6,476 nt of DNA. Source: an uncultured beta proteobacterium (lineage in GTDB: Bacteria > Pseudomonadota > Gammaproteobacteria > Burkholderiales > Burkholderiaceae). Numbering within the stretch: position 1 is the first letter of the stretch; each line of letters begins with the position of its first letter. Positions 1 through 5,882 of the stretch are shown here, one piece after another. The notes under the pieces were generated by a model, which saw only the letters and a list, made by a program, of their open reading frames with translations, ran no database searches and was not told where the DNA came from. The stretch is from assembly GCA_903938955.1 (NCBI GenBank), contig CAJAFJ010000620.1:1-6476 (forward strand). Direction: 5' to 3'. The translations under genes and the position numbers were made by a program.

Positions 1-201
1 ATTGCGGACGTAGGTGAAGCGCAAGCCGCTGGCTTTAAACCAACGTAGCACCACATCAAACGCCAGCATGGAGCGGGCGTGGCCCAGATGGCACAGGTCA
101 TAAACCGTCATGCCGCAGACATACATCCGCACATGGCCAGGTTCAATCGGCTTCAAGGGCTCCATAGCACGCGACAGCGTGTTGTAAATGCGCAAACTCA
201 T
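1..201 (-). CDS. cysS: Cysteinyl-tRNA synthetase, N-terminal part (cut by window edge)
   Basis: Charges tRNA-Cys with cysteine in the cytoplasm, using ATP. Reading the minus strand from the ATG at 201-199 gives 67 residues beginning [20 protein letters not shown] and running off the left edge in frame. The segment from residue 26, [18 protein letters not shown], is the class I CysRS signature. Cys29 corresponds to the first zinc ligand (Cys28 in E. coli), and H38-L-G-H41 is the HIGH-type ATP-binding motif. About 390 C-terminal residues, including the KMSKS loop and anticodon-binding domain, lie outside the window. The start fits the usual CysRS N-terminus, but no strong Shine-Dalgarno is visible upstream of it. 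It is divergent from the TPR/cyclophilin/lpxH cluster, as cysS is from ppiB in E. coli. Confidence 0.97.
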   Translation of the reverse strand, partial: MSLRIYNTLSRAMEPLKPIEPGHVRMYVCGMTVYDLCHLGHARSMLAFDVVLRWFKASGLRFTYVRN

Positions 202-227
202 GGGTGTTTAAAAGACGTTAACAAGAG

Positions 228-257
228 GTTTTTGCGGGCGTTTAACCGGGCAAAAAC
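228..257. repeat. Perfect 8-bp inverted repeat in the divergent cysS/TPR intergenic region
   Basis: The arms GTTTTTGC (228-235) and GCAAAAAC (250-257) are exact reverse complements separated by 14 nt (236-249). The repeat lies 27-56 bp upstream of the cysS ATG. It could be a stem-loop in the cysS leader or an operator-like site. On neither strand is the second arm followed by a run of T, so a classic intrinsic terminator is not supported. The arms are seen directly; any function is inference. Confidence 0.5.
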
Positions 258-259
258 AC

Positions 260-288
260 ATGTAAGTGGATGTTCAGAAGGGCGTAAA
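260..288 (-). promoter_or_regulatory. Weak candidate sigma70 promoter for cysS
   Basis: On the minus strand TTTACG (plus 283-288) and TTACAT (plus 260-265) are separated by exactly 17 nt. They match the -35 consensus at 4 of 6 and the -10 consensus at only 3 of 6. A transcript would start near 253 and give a leader of about 50 nt that begins inside the inverted repeat at 228-257. The match is poor and offered only as the best placement found. Confidence 0.2.
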
Positions 289-304
289 TAAGTCCCCCCT
301 AGGC

Positions 305-310
305 TACAAT
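305..310 (+). promoter_or_regulatory. -10 box of the likely promoter for the TPR/cyclophilin/lpxH genes
   Basis: TACAAT matches the TATAAT consensus at 5 of 6 bases and lies 67 bp upstream of the TPR start codon. Transcription would begin near 317. At 16-18 nt spacing (281-288) no recognisable -35 hexamer is present, so the promoter may be weak or activator-dependent. The presumed upstream half overlaps the weak cysS promoter candidate. Confidence 0.4.
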
Positions 311-377
311 TCTTATCAGTATAAAGCCCTGCCTGCCTGGTGCTGCAGCTTTCACCCTGTAGAAATCATAAGGCGCC

Positions 378-932
378 ATGAAGCACACCCACTCTCCCCT
401 TTTTTCAGCCCTGCCACTGTTGGCTTTGGTATTTGCCTGCGCCAGCCTGTCGGCCCAAGCAAACGAGTACGACGACGTCAGCCAACTGTTACGTGCCGAC
501 AAACTCACCGAGGCGACCGTCAAGGCCGATCGCTACCTCGCAAGCAAGCCAGGCGATCCGCAAATGCGCTTTCTTAAAGGCGTGATTCAACGCAACGCGG
601 GCATGCAGGCCGAGGCCATTGCCACCTTTACCCAGCTCACTGAAGACTATCCCGAGCTGCCTGAGCCGTACAACAACCTGGCTGTGCTGTACGCCGGGCA
701 AAACCAGTTTGACAAAGCACGCGCAGCGCTTGAGATGGCCATTCGCACCAACCCAAGCTACGCCACGGCGCACGAAAACCTGGGTGACATCTACACCAGA
801 CTGGCCAGTCATGCCTACACCCAAGCCCTGCAACTCGATAGCGCCAATGCCACCGTGCCCCCAAAACTCACCCTGATCAAAGAAGTTTTTAAACAAAACC
901 TCAAGACGACAGCACCCGATACGCAGAAGTGA
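378..932 (+). CDS. Exported tetratricopeptide repeat (TPR) protein
   Basis: A 184-residue protein of unknown partner, probably a periplasmic scaffold. Residues 1-28 form a Sec signal peptide: a His/Lys start, a Leu/Ala-rich core from about 8 to 22, and an Ala-Gln-Ala cleavage site before Asn29. The mature part is helical. A TPR-like unit spans about residues 59-92. A clear TPR follows at about 94-128, with NNLAVLY, DKARAALEMAI and NP at the helix-turn positions. A shortened third unit follows, with ENLGDIY then AYTQALQLD. The tail from about 160 is short and charged. The ATG has AAGG (370-373) 4 nt upstream. The gene sits 88 bp before the exported cyclophilin and may share its transcript. The TPR fold and export are well supported; a role in envelope protein assembly is only suggested by the neighbours. 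Confidence 0.85.
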   Translation: MKHTHSPLFSALPLLALVFACASLSAQANEYDDVSQLLRADKLTEATVKADRYLASKPGDPQMRFLKGVIQRNAGMQAEAIATFTQLTEDYPELPEPYNNLAVLYAGQNQFDKARAALEMAIRTNPSYATAHENLGDIYTRLASHAYTQALQLDSANATVPPKLTLIKEVFKQNLKTTAPDTQK

Positions 933-938
933 CGGACA

Positions 939-953
939 GCCCCCTCACGGGGC
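939..953 (+). other. Small GC hairpin after the TPR gene
   Basis: GCCCC (939-943) pairs with GGGGC (949-953) across a 5-nt loop, starting 7 nt after the TPR stop codon. No T-run follows, so it is not a typical intrinsic terminator. It could be an mRNA-stabilising or attenuating stem between the TPR gene and the cyclophilin gene. Confidence 0.25.
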
Positions 954-1009
954 CGATCAAACGTCAGAACTGGGACCGAAACGGCAACCAGTGGAACCTA
1001 TTTTTTAAC

Positions 1010-1013
1010 GGAG
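1010..1013 (+). promoter_or_regulatory. Ribosome binding site of the exported cyclophilin
   Basis: GGAG lies 7 nt before the ATG at 1021 and is the clearest Shine-Dalgarno of the window. It fixes this start, which in turn provides the complete signal peptide. Confidence 0.7.
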
Positions 1014-1020
1014 TTATTGA

Positions 1021-1620
1021 ATGAAATTTACACGTTTATCGACCCTGGCACCCGCCGCCTTTGCGCTGGCCGCCTTGTTTTCAGTCGCCAACATGGCTCA
1101 GGCAGCCGACGCACCTCAGGTGAAATTTGCCACCACGGCGGGCGACTTCACGGTTGAGGTCTATCCTGATAAGGCGCCCAAGACAGTTGAAAACTTTTTG
1201 CAGTACGTCCAGGACAAGCACTACGACGGCACCCAGTTTCACCGCGTGATCGACAACTTTATGGTGCAAGGTGGCGGCTATGACGCTAAATACGCCGAAA
1301 AACGCACCCGTACACCGGTCGTGCATGAAGGCCGCGAGGCGATCGCCAAAGGCGGCCCGAGAAACGTGGTGGGTACGCTAGCCATGGCCCGTACCAACGA
1401 CCCCAACTCCGCCACGGCACAATTTTTTATCAACGTCAGGGATAATTCGTTTCTGGACCCCAGTGTTCAGCAGCCTGGCTACACCGTGTTTGGCAAGGTC
1501 GTGGGTGGTATGGACGTGATCCAAAAGATCAAGACCACGCCCACCGGTGCTGGCGGCCCCTTCCCTTCTGATGTTCCGAAGACCCCTATTCTTATCAACT
1601 CTGCAACCCTGGTGAAATAA
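1021..1620 (+). CDS. ppiA: Exported peptidyl-prolyl cis-trans isomerase, cyclophilin type
   Basis: Catalyses cis-trans isomerisation of X-Pro bonds, here probably in the periplasm. The 199 residues start with a Sec signal peptide (Lys2, Arg5, an Ala/Leu core at 10-23, AQA with cleavage near residue 28-29). A single cyclophilin domain covers about 33-198. The active-site block FHRVIDNFMVQGGG is at 73-86, with the catalytic Arg75 (Arg55 of human CypA) and Gln83. TLAMAR (119-124) and SATAQFFIN (130-138) complete the pocket. Phe144 stands where human CypA has Trp121, as in E. coli cyclophilins that bind cyclosporin poorly. The stretch Pro99-Thr119 is 21 residues against 16 in the neighbouring PpiB, so one surface loop is about 5 residues longer. 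It is followed after 3 nt by ppiB. The family call is firm; the ppiA symbol rests on export and similarity, not on proven orthology. Confidence 0.93.
   Translation: MKFTRLSTLAPAAFALAALFSVANMAQAADAPQVKFATTAGDFTVEVYPDKAPKTVENFLQYVQDKHYDGTQFHRVIDNFMVQGGGYDAKYAEKRTRTPVVHEGREAIAKGGPRNVVGTLAMARTNDPNSATAQFFINVRDNSFLDPSVQQPGYTVFGKVVGGMDVIQKIKTTPTGAGGPFPSDVPKTPILINSATLVK
1611..1615 (+). promoter_or_regulatory. Ribosome binding site of ppiB inside the end of the preceding gene
   Basis: GGTGA lies 8 nt before the ppiB ATG and overlaps the last codons of the upstream cyclophilin. The two stop/start codons are 3 nt apart, so translation is probably coupled. Confidence 0.5.
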
Positions 1621-1623
1621 ATC

Positions 1624-2130
1624 ATGAGCAACCCCCAAGTCGAACTCCACATTGCCAACCTCGGCGTCATCACGCTTGAACTCGATCAAGAAAAAGCCCC
1701 TAAAACGGTGGCCAACTTTTTGAGTTACGTGAACAAGGGCCACTACAACAACACCGTGTTTCACCGTGTCATTCCCGGTTTCATGGTGCAAGGTGGCGGC
1801 ATGGAACCCGGCATGAAAGAGAAAAAAGGCGACTCCCCGATCAACAATGAAGCCAACAACGGACTGAAAAACCTGAACTACACCGTAGCCATGGCCCGCA
1901 CTGGTGACCCTCATTCGGCAACCGCCCAGTTTTTCATCAATGTGGCCGACAACACCTTTTTGAACCACACCGCTATTTCCCAGCAAGGTTGGGGCTACGC
2001 AGTGTTCGGCAAAGTGGTGTCGGGCAAAGAAGTGGTTGACCAGATCAAAGCTGTCAAAACCAGCACCAAGGGCTACCACGAAAATGTGCCCGTGGTGGAC
2101 GTGATTATTGAAAAGGCCGTGGCCCTCTGA
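1624..2130 (+). CDS. ppiB: Cytoplasmic peptidyl-prolyl cis-trans isomerase B
   Basis: Cyclophilin-type prolyl isomerase of 168 residues (E. coli PpiB has 164) without a signal peptide, so cytoplasmic. The domain fills the whole protein. [14 protein letters not shown] is at 46-59 with catalytic Arg48 and Gln56. The canonical NEANNGLKN loop is at 75-83, [17 protein letters not shown] at 90-106, and Phe112 sits at the cyclosporin-discriminating position. [12 protein letters not shown] towards the C-terminus and the VDVIIEKA ending also follow the E. coli protein closely. It is clearly paralogous to the exported cyclophilin immediately upstream and is probably cotranscribed with it. Its stop codon is 1 nt from the lpxH ATG. 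The ppiB-lpxH pairing is also found in E. coli, which supports the symbol. Confidence 0.96.
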   Translation: MSNPQVELHIANLGVITLELDQEKAPKTVANFLSYVNKGHYNNTVFHRVIPGFMVQGGGMEPGMKEKKGDSPINNEANNGLKNLNYTVAMARTGDPHSATAQFFINVADNTFLNHTAISQQGWGYAVFGKVVSGKEVVDQIKAVKTSTKGYHENVPVVDVIIEKAVAL

Positions 2131-2131
2131 C

Positions 2132-2989
2132 ATGACACCGGCCGTACCGCCGACCGCAGCGCACGCCAGTGCGCCGAACTGGCCGGTACGGCTGGCGCCA
2201 CCGCAGTGGCGCCAGATTGATTTCATTTCCGACCTGCACCTGCAGGCCAGTGAGCCCGCCACCTTCGAGGCATGGCAACGCTACCTGCAAACCACCCGGG
2301 CTGACGCGGTTTTCATTCTGGGTGATCTGTTTGAAGTCTGGATTGGTGATGACAGCGTTGAGGCTGTGACGCCACATCCCGATGGCGAGGCTCACTTTGA
2401 AACCCGCTGCGCTCACATTTTGAAGACAGCGTCCCAACGCCTTGCTATTTTCTTCATGCACGGCAACCGCGACTTCTTGCTCGGTCCAGCCTTTGCACAG
2501 TCTTGTGGCATGACACTGCTCAATGACCCCTCCCCACTTGAATTTGCCGGACAACGCTGGCTGCTCTCGCATGGCGACGCCTTGTGCCTTGACGATGCCG
2601 ACTACATGCGCTTTAGAGCGCAAGTTCGCAGCCCTGAATGGCAACAGGCCTTTTTGGCGAAGCCACTGGCAGAACGCCAAGCGATAGCGCGCGGATTGAG
2701 AACCCAAAGTGACCACCGAAAAAGCAGCGGGGCAATCTACGCAGACGTGGACACCCGTATGGCTTGCGACTGGTTGAAGACAGCCCAGGCGCGTACTTTG
2801 ATTCATGGCCACACCCATCGACCGGCTGACCATGAGATGGCGTGCGGTTTAAATAGAAGCCTGCGTCGCATCGTCTTGAGCGATTGGGATGCCAGCGCAA
2901 GCCCGCCCCGCATGGAGGTTTTACGCTTGCGTTCGGATGACTTGTCCGGCAGCAGGATGCAACGCTTATCCATCGACCAGACGGATTAG
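2132..2989 (+). CDS. lpxH: UDP-2,3-diacylglucosamine diphosphatase (lipid A synthesis)
   Basis: Hydrolyses UDP-2,3-diacylglucosamine to lipid X and UMP, the fourth step of the Raetz lipid A pathway, at the inner face of the cytoplasmic membrane. It is a Mn-dependent calcineurin-like phosphoesterase. The metal motifs are in order: ISDLHL (Asp34, His36), GDLFEVWIGDD (Asp65), HGNRDF (Asn112, Arg113), SHGDALC (His147) and HGHTHRP (His225, His227). The helical lid typical of LpxH lies at about 157-212. At 285 residues it is longer than E. coli LpxH (240): the first metal motif lies 26 residues later, and there is a longer charged tail. ATG 2132 is chosen because it starts 1 nt after the ppiB stop. 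An in-frame TTG at 2108, with GGTGGA at 2094-2099, would add 8 residues and overlap ppiB. No good Shine-Dalgarno precedes the ATG, which suggests coupling to ppiB. Confidence 0.95.
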   Translation: MTPAVPPTAAHASAPNWPVRLAPPQWRQIDFISDLHLQASEPATFEAWQRYLQTTRADAVFILGDLFEVWIGDDSVEAVTPHPDGEAHFETRCAHILKTASQRLAIFFMHGNRDFLLGPAFAQSCGMTLLNDPSPLEFAGQRWLLSHGDALCLDDADYMRFRAQVRSPEWQQAFLAKPLAERQAIARGLRTQSDHRKSSGAIYADVDTRMACDWLKTAQARTLIHGHTHRPADHEMACGLNRSLRRIVLSDWDASASPPRMEVLRLRSDDLSGSRMQRLSIDQTD

Positions 2990-3030
2990 CGGCTGGCAGG
3001 ACAGGCCTCAGCGCTGCCCCGCCACACGAA

Positions 3031-5778
3031 TCAAGGCTTGAGCAAAGCCTTTAGCACATTTTGCACACGGCGCGCCAGGCTGGCGTCAAAGCCGCTGGCC
3101 AACACGGTGGCGGCATCCTGACCCCAGGTTTGTGCAGGAGGTGGATCGTTACGCTTGGTCAACAACTGCAACTGCAAAGCGCGACGGGCATTAATATGCT
3201 CGGCAGGCGTGGGCACTTCAGAAGCCATTTCCAGACGCAGCAAAGCGGTATTGGCGTCACCCGCCGGGGCTTGAGCCAATGCTTTGGTCCAAGCACTGCG
3301 GGTGGCAGGCGTCACGCGGCTGCCCAACTCTTGTGCAGAAGGCACCTGGGCGGCATCGCGGTGCTCCCAAGCCGCCATCAACTGAATCAAGGACTCACCG
3401 TGGGCCTGCGCGGCCAGCTTGCGCAAGGCAAACTGAGCGTGCTCCAACGCATCACGCTGCGCACGGAAGGCGGTGTCGCCCAAACGCGGCGCATCAGAAC
3501 GGGGCGCGAACGAACTGTCGCGGCCATCACGACGGGGGCCCCGGTCATCCGGACGACCGGCAAAACCACCTTCGCGGGGGCCGCGATTGCTGTCTCGGCC
3601 TGCGTCACGGCCACCATCTTTACGGTCACCAAATTTGCCACCACGGCCCATGACGACAGGTTCGGTCTTTTTCATGCCCGGGCGGTCATCGCCACGCACG
3701 GCAATCACAGGCTTCGGTGCCGGCTTGGGGGCAGCCACCGGCTCAACCGGGGCGGCAGCTTCTGCCGTAGCGCCTTCTTCAACGGCTTCGCTTGCCACCG
3801 GTGTGGCAGCCGTTTCAGGCGCGGCTGGCGCTTGTTCTGCGGCGGCCAGCGGATTAGCGTCAGAACCGGCCACCTGCACGGCAGCTTGGGCTTGCGCCTG
3901 ACCCCGCAGAGCGGCTTCGAGGGCGTGCATGGCGCTGCGAATGCCTTGGGCATCGCCGGCGGCATTGGCGGCTTCGAGGGCCTTGGCGGCATCGAGCACC
4001 GTGCGGTCGCGCTCGCCCAAGGCGGCATCGGCTTTTTCGCGCTCGGCGGTCTTGCGGTTGAAGGCTTCGTCAATCGGCTTGCGGAAAGCGTCCCACAATT
4101 TTTGTTCCTGGCGGCGGTCCATGGGCACCACATGGGTCTCGGCTTGCCAGCGTTGTTGCAGCGCCTTGACAGCATCAATACGCAACTCAGGCTGGGCACC
4201 CAACACTTTGGCCTCTTCGATCAGGGCCTGGCGTTTGGCGAGGCTGATCTTTTGCAAGGTTTCAAGCGGTGCAGCGGCCTTGTTGATAGCGGCTTTCCAG
4301 AGCGGTTGCAATTCGGCAAAGGCTTTTTCGCCGACATGGCCGCCTTCGCGCCAACGGTCGCCAAACTGATGCAGGATCCGGTTGAAGCCTTTCCAGTCGT
4401 TGTCCAGTGCCGTCGTATTGGCGGCAGCCCAGGCGTTGACTTCTTCAATCAAGGCCAGACGCTGGGCGCGGTGCTCGGCCGATTCGGATTTGACTTTCTC
4501 AAGCCAGACTTCGACTACTTTGTGGGCTTCGTTACAGGCGTCGTCAAAGCGTTTCCACAAACCATGGTTGGGCACGCCACCCTGGTCAGTTTGCTTCCAC
4601 TGGTCGCGCAGCGTGCGCAGGCTTTCCTGCAGCTTGCGTCCACCCATGGCCTGACCTTCGGGGCGCTTGAGCAAACCCTCGGCCTTGGCGACCAGTTCCT
4701 CGCGCAACTGGTCGGCGCGCCAACGCTGCCAACCTTCCAGTTCACCGGCCGCAGCCAGCGCGGCATGGGCCTGGTTTTCCAGCTTGTCATCAATGATCTT
4801 GCCGAATTCTTTCAGCGCGTTGCGCAGGGCACTGGCGGCACCGGCACTCGCTTTGCCATGGCCTTCGCCAACTTCCTGCTCCAGTTTGGTAAGCGCGTCA
4901 CGTACCACAGCCAAGGCCTTGGCCTTGATTTCAGGGTCCACCGGGGCTTTTTTGGGCTTGGCAACCGCTTCGAGCGGAATACCGCGCGCCAGGCGCAACT
5001 CATCGGCCCACACCGGCACTGGTGGCAGCGCCGCGGCCGGGTCGGCAGCCGCCGCAACGGCCTGGCCCAGGGCGCTTTGGAAGGCATCCCACACAACCAG
5101 CAACTGGGCGCGTGAGCCATCCAGCAGCGGCGGGTATTTGGTATCGACACTGGCCCAGTTGGCATCGCTCAACAAGGCGGTGGCCTGGGCTTGCCAGTGG
5201 TCCACGTCAGCGTGCAAGGCTTCGACCACGGCCTGCGCATCGCGCCAGGATTTGGTAGACAGCACTTCAATGCGCTGGGCCAGCAACACGGCCGCTTCGC
5301 GCTGAACTTGCACCCGGTGCTGCAGGTCTTCGATGACCTTGACGCGGTCGCTGAGCTGGCCGCGCAAGGTGGCTAGTGGTTCTTTGCTCAAAGGCGCACC
5401 GGCCTTGGCGGCGTCGCGCTGCCAAGCCATGGCGTCTGCAATGTTGAGCTTGCCCACGCCCAGCAAGGCCTGCGCCTTGTCGGCCCACTCTTGCGCAATG
5501 GATTCCTGGCCCTTGCTGCGTTTGATCTCGTCGAGCTTTTCACGCAACAGCTTGGCAGCGCCCTTGTCTTTACCGCCCATTTCCTTGAACACAGCCTGCA
5601 AGTTGTCTGCGCTGGGCTCAGTGACCAACCACTCGCGAATTTTCGCGGTGCGCTCGGTCGAGGTGTGGGCTGAAAATGCCCCGCCCGTCAGCGCGTCCAG
5701 TGGATGGGGTTCGTTAGTTTTGGCGGGAGTTTTAATCACTTCGGGGGCTTTGGCAGTTTTATTAAAGGCAGAGAACAT
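3031..5778 (-). CDS. Large DUF349 domain protein with Arg/Gly-rich segment
   Basis: A 915-residue, mostly helical protein with no signal peptide or membrane segment, so probably cytoplasmic. The function is not known to me. The N-terminal third (about 40-330) is helical and Ala/Leu/Lys-rich, with coiled-coil-like stretches. Three DUF349-type units follow, marked by recurring Trp and basic residues: around 394-425 (WKQTDQGG then LWKRFDDAC), 462-500 (WKGFNRILHQFGDRW then LWKAA), and 525-580 (LQQRWQAE then LWDAFRKPIDEAF). A charged helix runs to about 625 and an Ala/Pro/Glu-rich linker to 709. Residues 710-768 form a low-complexity block with 13 Arg, many Gly and Asp, and several RG and GRD steps. 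A final helical domain runs to 915. The Arg/Gly block suggests RNA or ribosome contact, but this is inference. It is convergent with lpxH and follows the DUF748 gene on the same strand. No clear Shine-Dalgarno precedes the ATG; the MFSAF start followed by HPLDALTGG fits my memory of the family. Confidence 0.88.
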   Translation of the reverse strand: MFSAFNKTAKAPEVIKTPAKTNEPHPLDALTGGAFSAHTSTERTAKIREWLVTEPSADNLQAVFKEMGGKDKGAAKLLREKLDEIKRSKGQESIAQEWADKAQALLGVGKLNIADAMAWQRDAAKAGAPLSKEPLATLRGQLSDRVKVIEDLQHRVQVQREAAVLLAQRIEVLSTKSWRDAQAVVEALHADVDHWQAQATALLSDANWASVDTKYPPLLDGSRAQLLVVWDAFQSALGQAVAAAADPAAALPPVPVWADELRLARGIPLEAVAKPKKAPVDPEIKAKALAVVRDALTKLEQEVGEGHGKASAGAASALRNALKEFGKIIDDKLENQAHAALAAAGELEGWQRWRADQLREELVAKAEGLLKRPEGQAMGGRKLQESLRTLRDQWKQTDQGGVPNHGLWKRFDDACNEAHKVVEVWLEKVKSESAEHRAQRLALIEEVNAWAAANTTALDNDWKGFNRILHQFGDRWREGGHVGEKAFAELQPLWKAAINKAAAPLETLQKISLAKRQALIEEAKVLGAQPELRIDAVKALQQRWQAETHVVPMDRRQEQKLWDAFRKPIDEAFNRKTAEREKADAALGERDRTVLDAAKALEAANAAGDAQGIRSAMHALEAALRGQAQAQAAVQVAGSDANPLAAAEQAPAAPETAATPVASEAVEEGATAEAAAPVEPVAAPKPAPKPVIAVRGDDRPGMKKTEPVVMGRGGKFGDRKDGGRDAGRDSNRGPREGGFAGRPDDRGPRRDGRDSSFAPRSDAPRLGDTAFRAQRDALEHAQFALRKLAAQAHGESLIQLMAAWEHRDAAQVPSAQELGSRVTPATRSAWTKALAQAPAGDANTALLRLEMASEVPTPAEHINARRALQLQLLTKRNDPPPAQTWGQDAATVLASGFDASLARRVQNVLKALLKP
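3033..3051. other. 7-bp stem-loop at the convergent ends of lpxH and the DUF349 gene
   Basis: AAGGCTT (3033-3039) and AAGCCTT (3045-3051) are a perfect inverted repeat around a 5-nt loop. It overlaps the stop codon and last codons of the DUF349 gene and lies 43 bp past the lpxH stop. Neither strand has a T-run directly after the stem. It may help end transcription from lpxH or protect the DUF349 mRNA end, but it is not a textbook terminator. The 41-bp gap between the two genes (2990-3030) holds nothing else convincing. Confidence 0.3.
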
Positions 5779-5792
5779 GTGTCGCGCATACA

Positions 5793-5810
5793 GTGGGGAA
5801 AAATCCCCAC
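5793..5810 (-). other. Leader stem-loop 3, next to the DUF349 start codon
   Basis: GTGGGGA and TCCCCAC pair perfectly over 7 bp around a 4-base loop (all T on the minus strand). The stem ends 14 nt before the ATG of the DUF349 gene. That spacing would leave the ribosome site just free or partly hidden. No Shine-Dalgarno is visible in the 14 nt. Confidence 0.45.
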
Positions 5811-5814
5811 CGTC

Positions 5815-5838
5815 TAGCGGACAGGGCTGAACCCGCTA
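5815..5838 (-). other. Leader stem-loop 2 upstream of the DUF349 gene
   Basis: TAGCGG and CCGCTA form a perfect 6-bp stem with a 12-nt loop. An alternative GGG/CCC pairing exists inside. On the plus strand it is followed by TTTT (5839-5842), so it could stop antisense transcription, but no plus-strand gene is present here. Confidence 0.35.
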
Positions 5839-5843
5839 TTTTC

Positions 5844-5863
5844 GCCCAAATTACTCATTGGGC
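5844..5863 (-). other. Leader stem-loop 1, between the DUF748 stop and the DUF349 gene
   Basis: GCCCAA and TTGGGC form a perfect 6-bp stem with an 8-nt loop, starting about 20 nt after the DUF748 stop codon. On the minus strand the T-run precedes rather than follows the stem, so it is not a standard terminator. Read-through from the DUF748 gene into the DUF349 gene is possible. Confidence 0.35.
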
Positions 5864-5882
5864 AAAAAGTCTCGGCGGCAAA

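Noticed and set aside
202..260. T-box or other cysteine-responsive leader for cysS
   Set aside because: No T-box sequence, specifier loop or terminator/antiterminator pair is visible, and T-boxes are not expected in betaproteobacteria.
79..291. A 70-codon plus-strand frame overlapping cysS
   Set aside because: It is antisense to the certain cysS start region and has no ribosome site or domain.
489..896. A 135-codon minus-strand frame opposite the TPR gene
   Set aside because: The plus strand has a signal peptide and TPR motifs; the minus frame has none and mirrors GC-rich codons.
1378..2262. A 294-codon open frame on the minus strand across both cyclophilins
   Set aside because: It lies opposite two unmistakable cyclophilin genes, spans their junction, and encodes a His/Val/Gly-rich sequence with duplicated pieces that simply mirror the cyclophilin duplication.
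3473..3651. The Arg/Gly block as a tandem DNA repeat or CRISPR-like array
   Set aside because: The repetitiveness is at the amino-acid composition level only. The nucleotide sequence shows no regular period and no equal-length repeat-spacer units.
3061..5115. A 684-codon open frame on the plus strand, antisense to the DUF349 gene
   Set aside because: It is a shadow of the GC-rich, Ala-rich DUF349 coding sequence. Its protein is unusually rich in Gly, Arg, Phe and His and shows no domain, while the minus-strand frame has coherent helical repeats and a family-like start.
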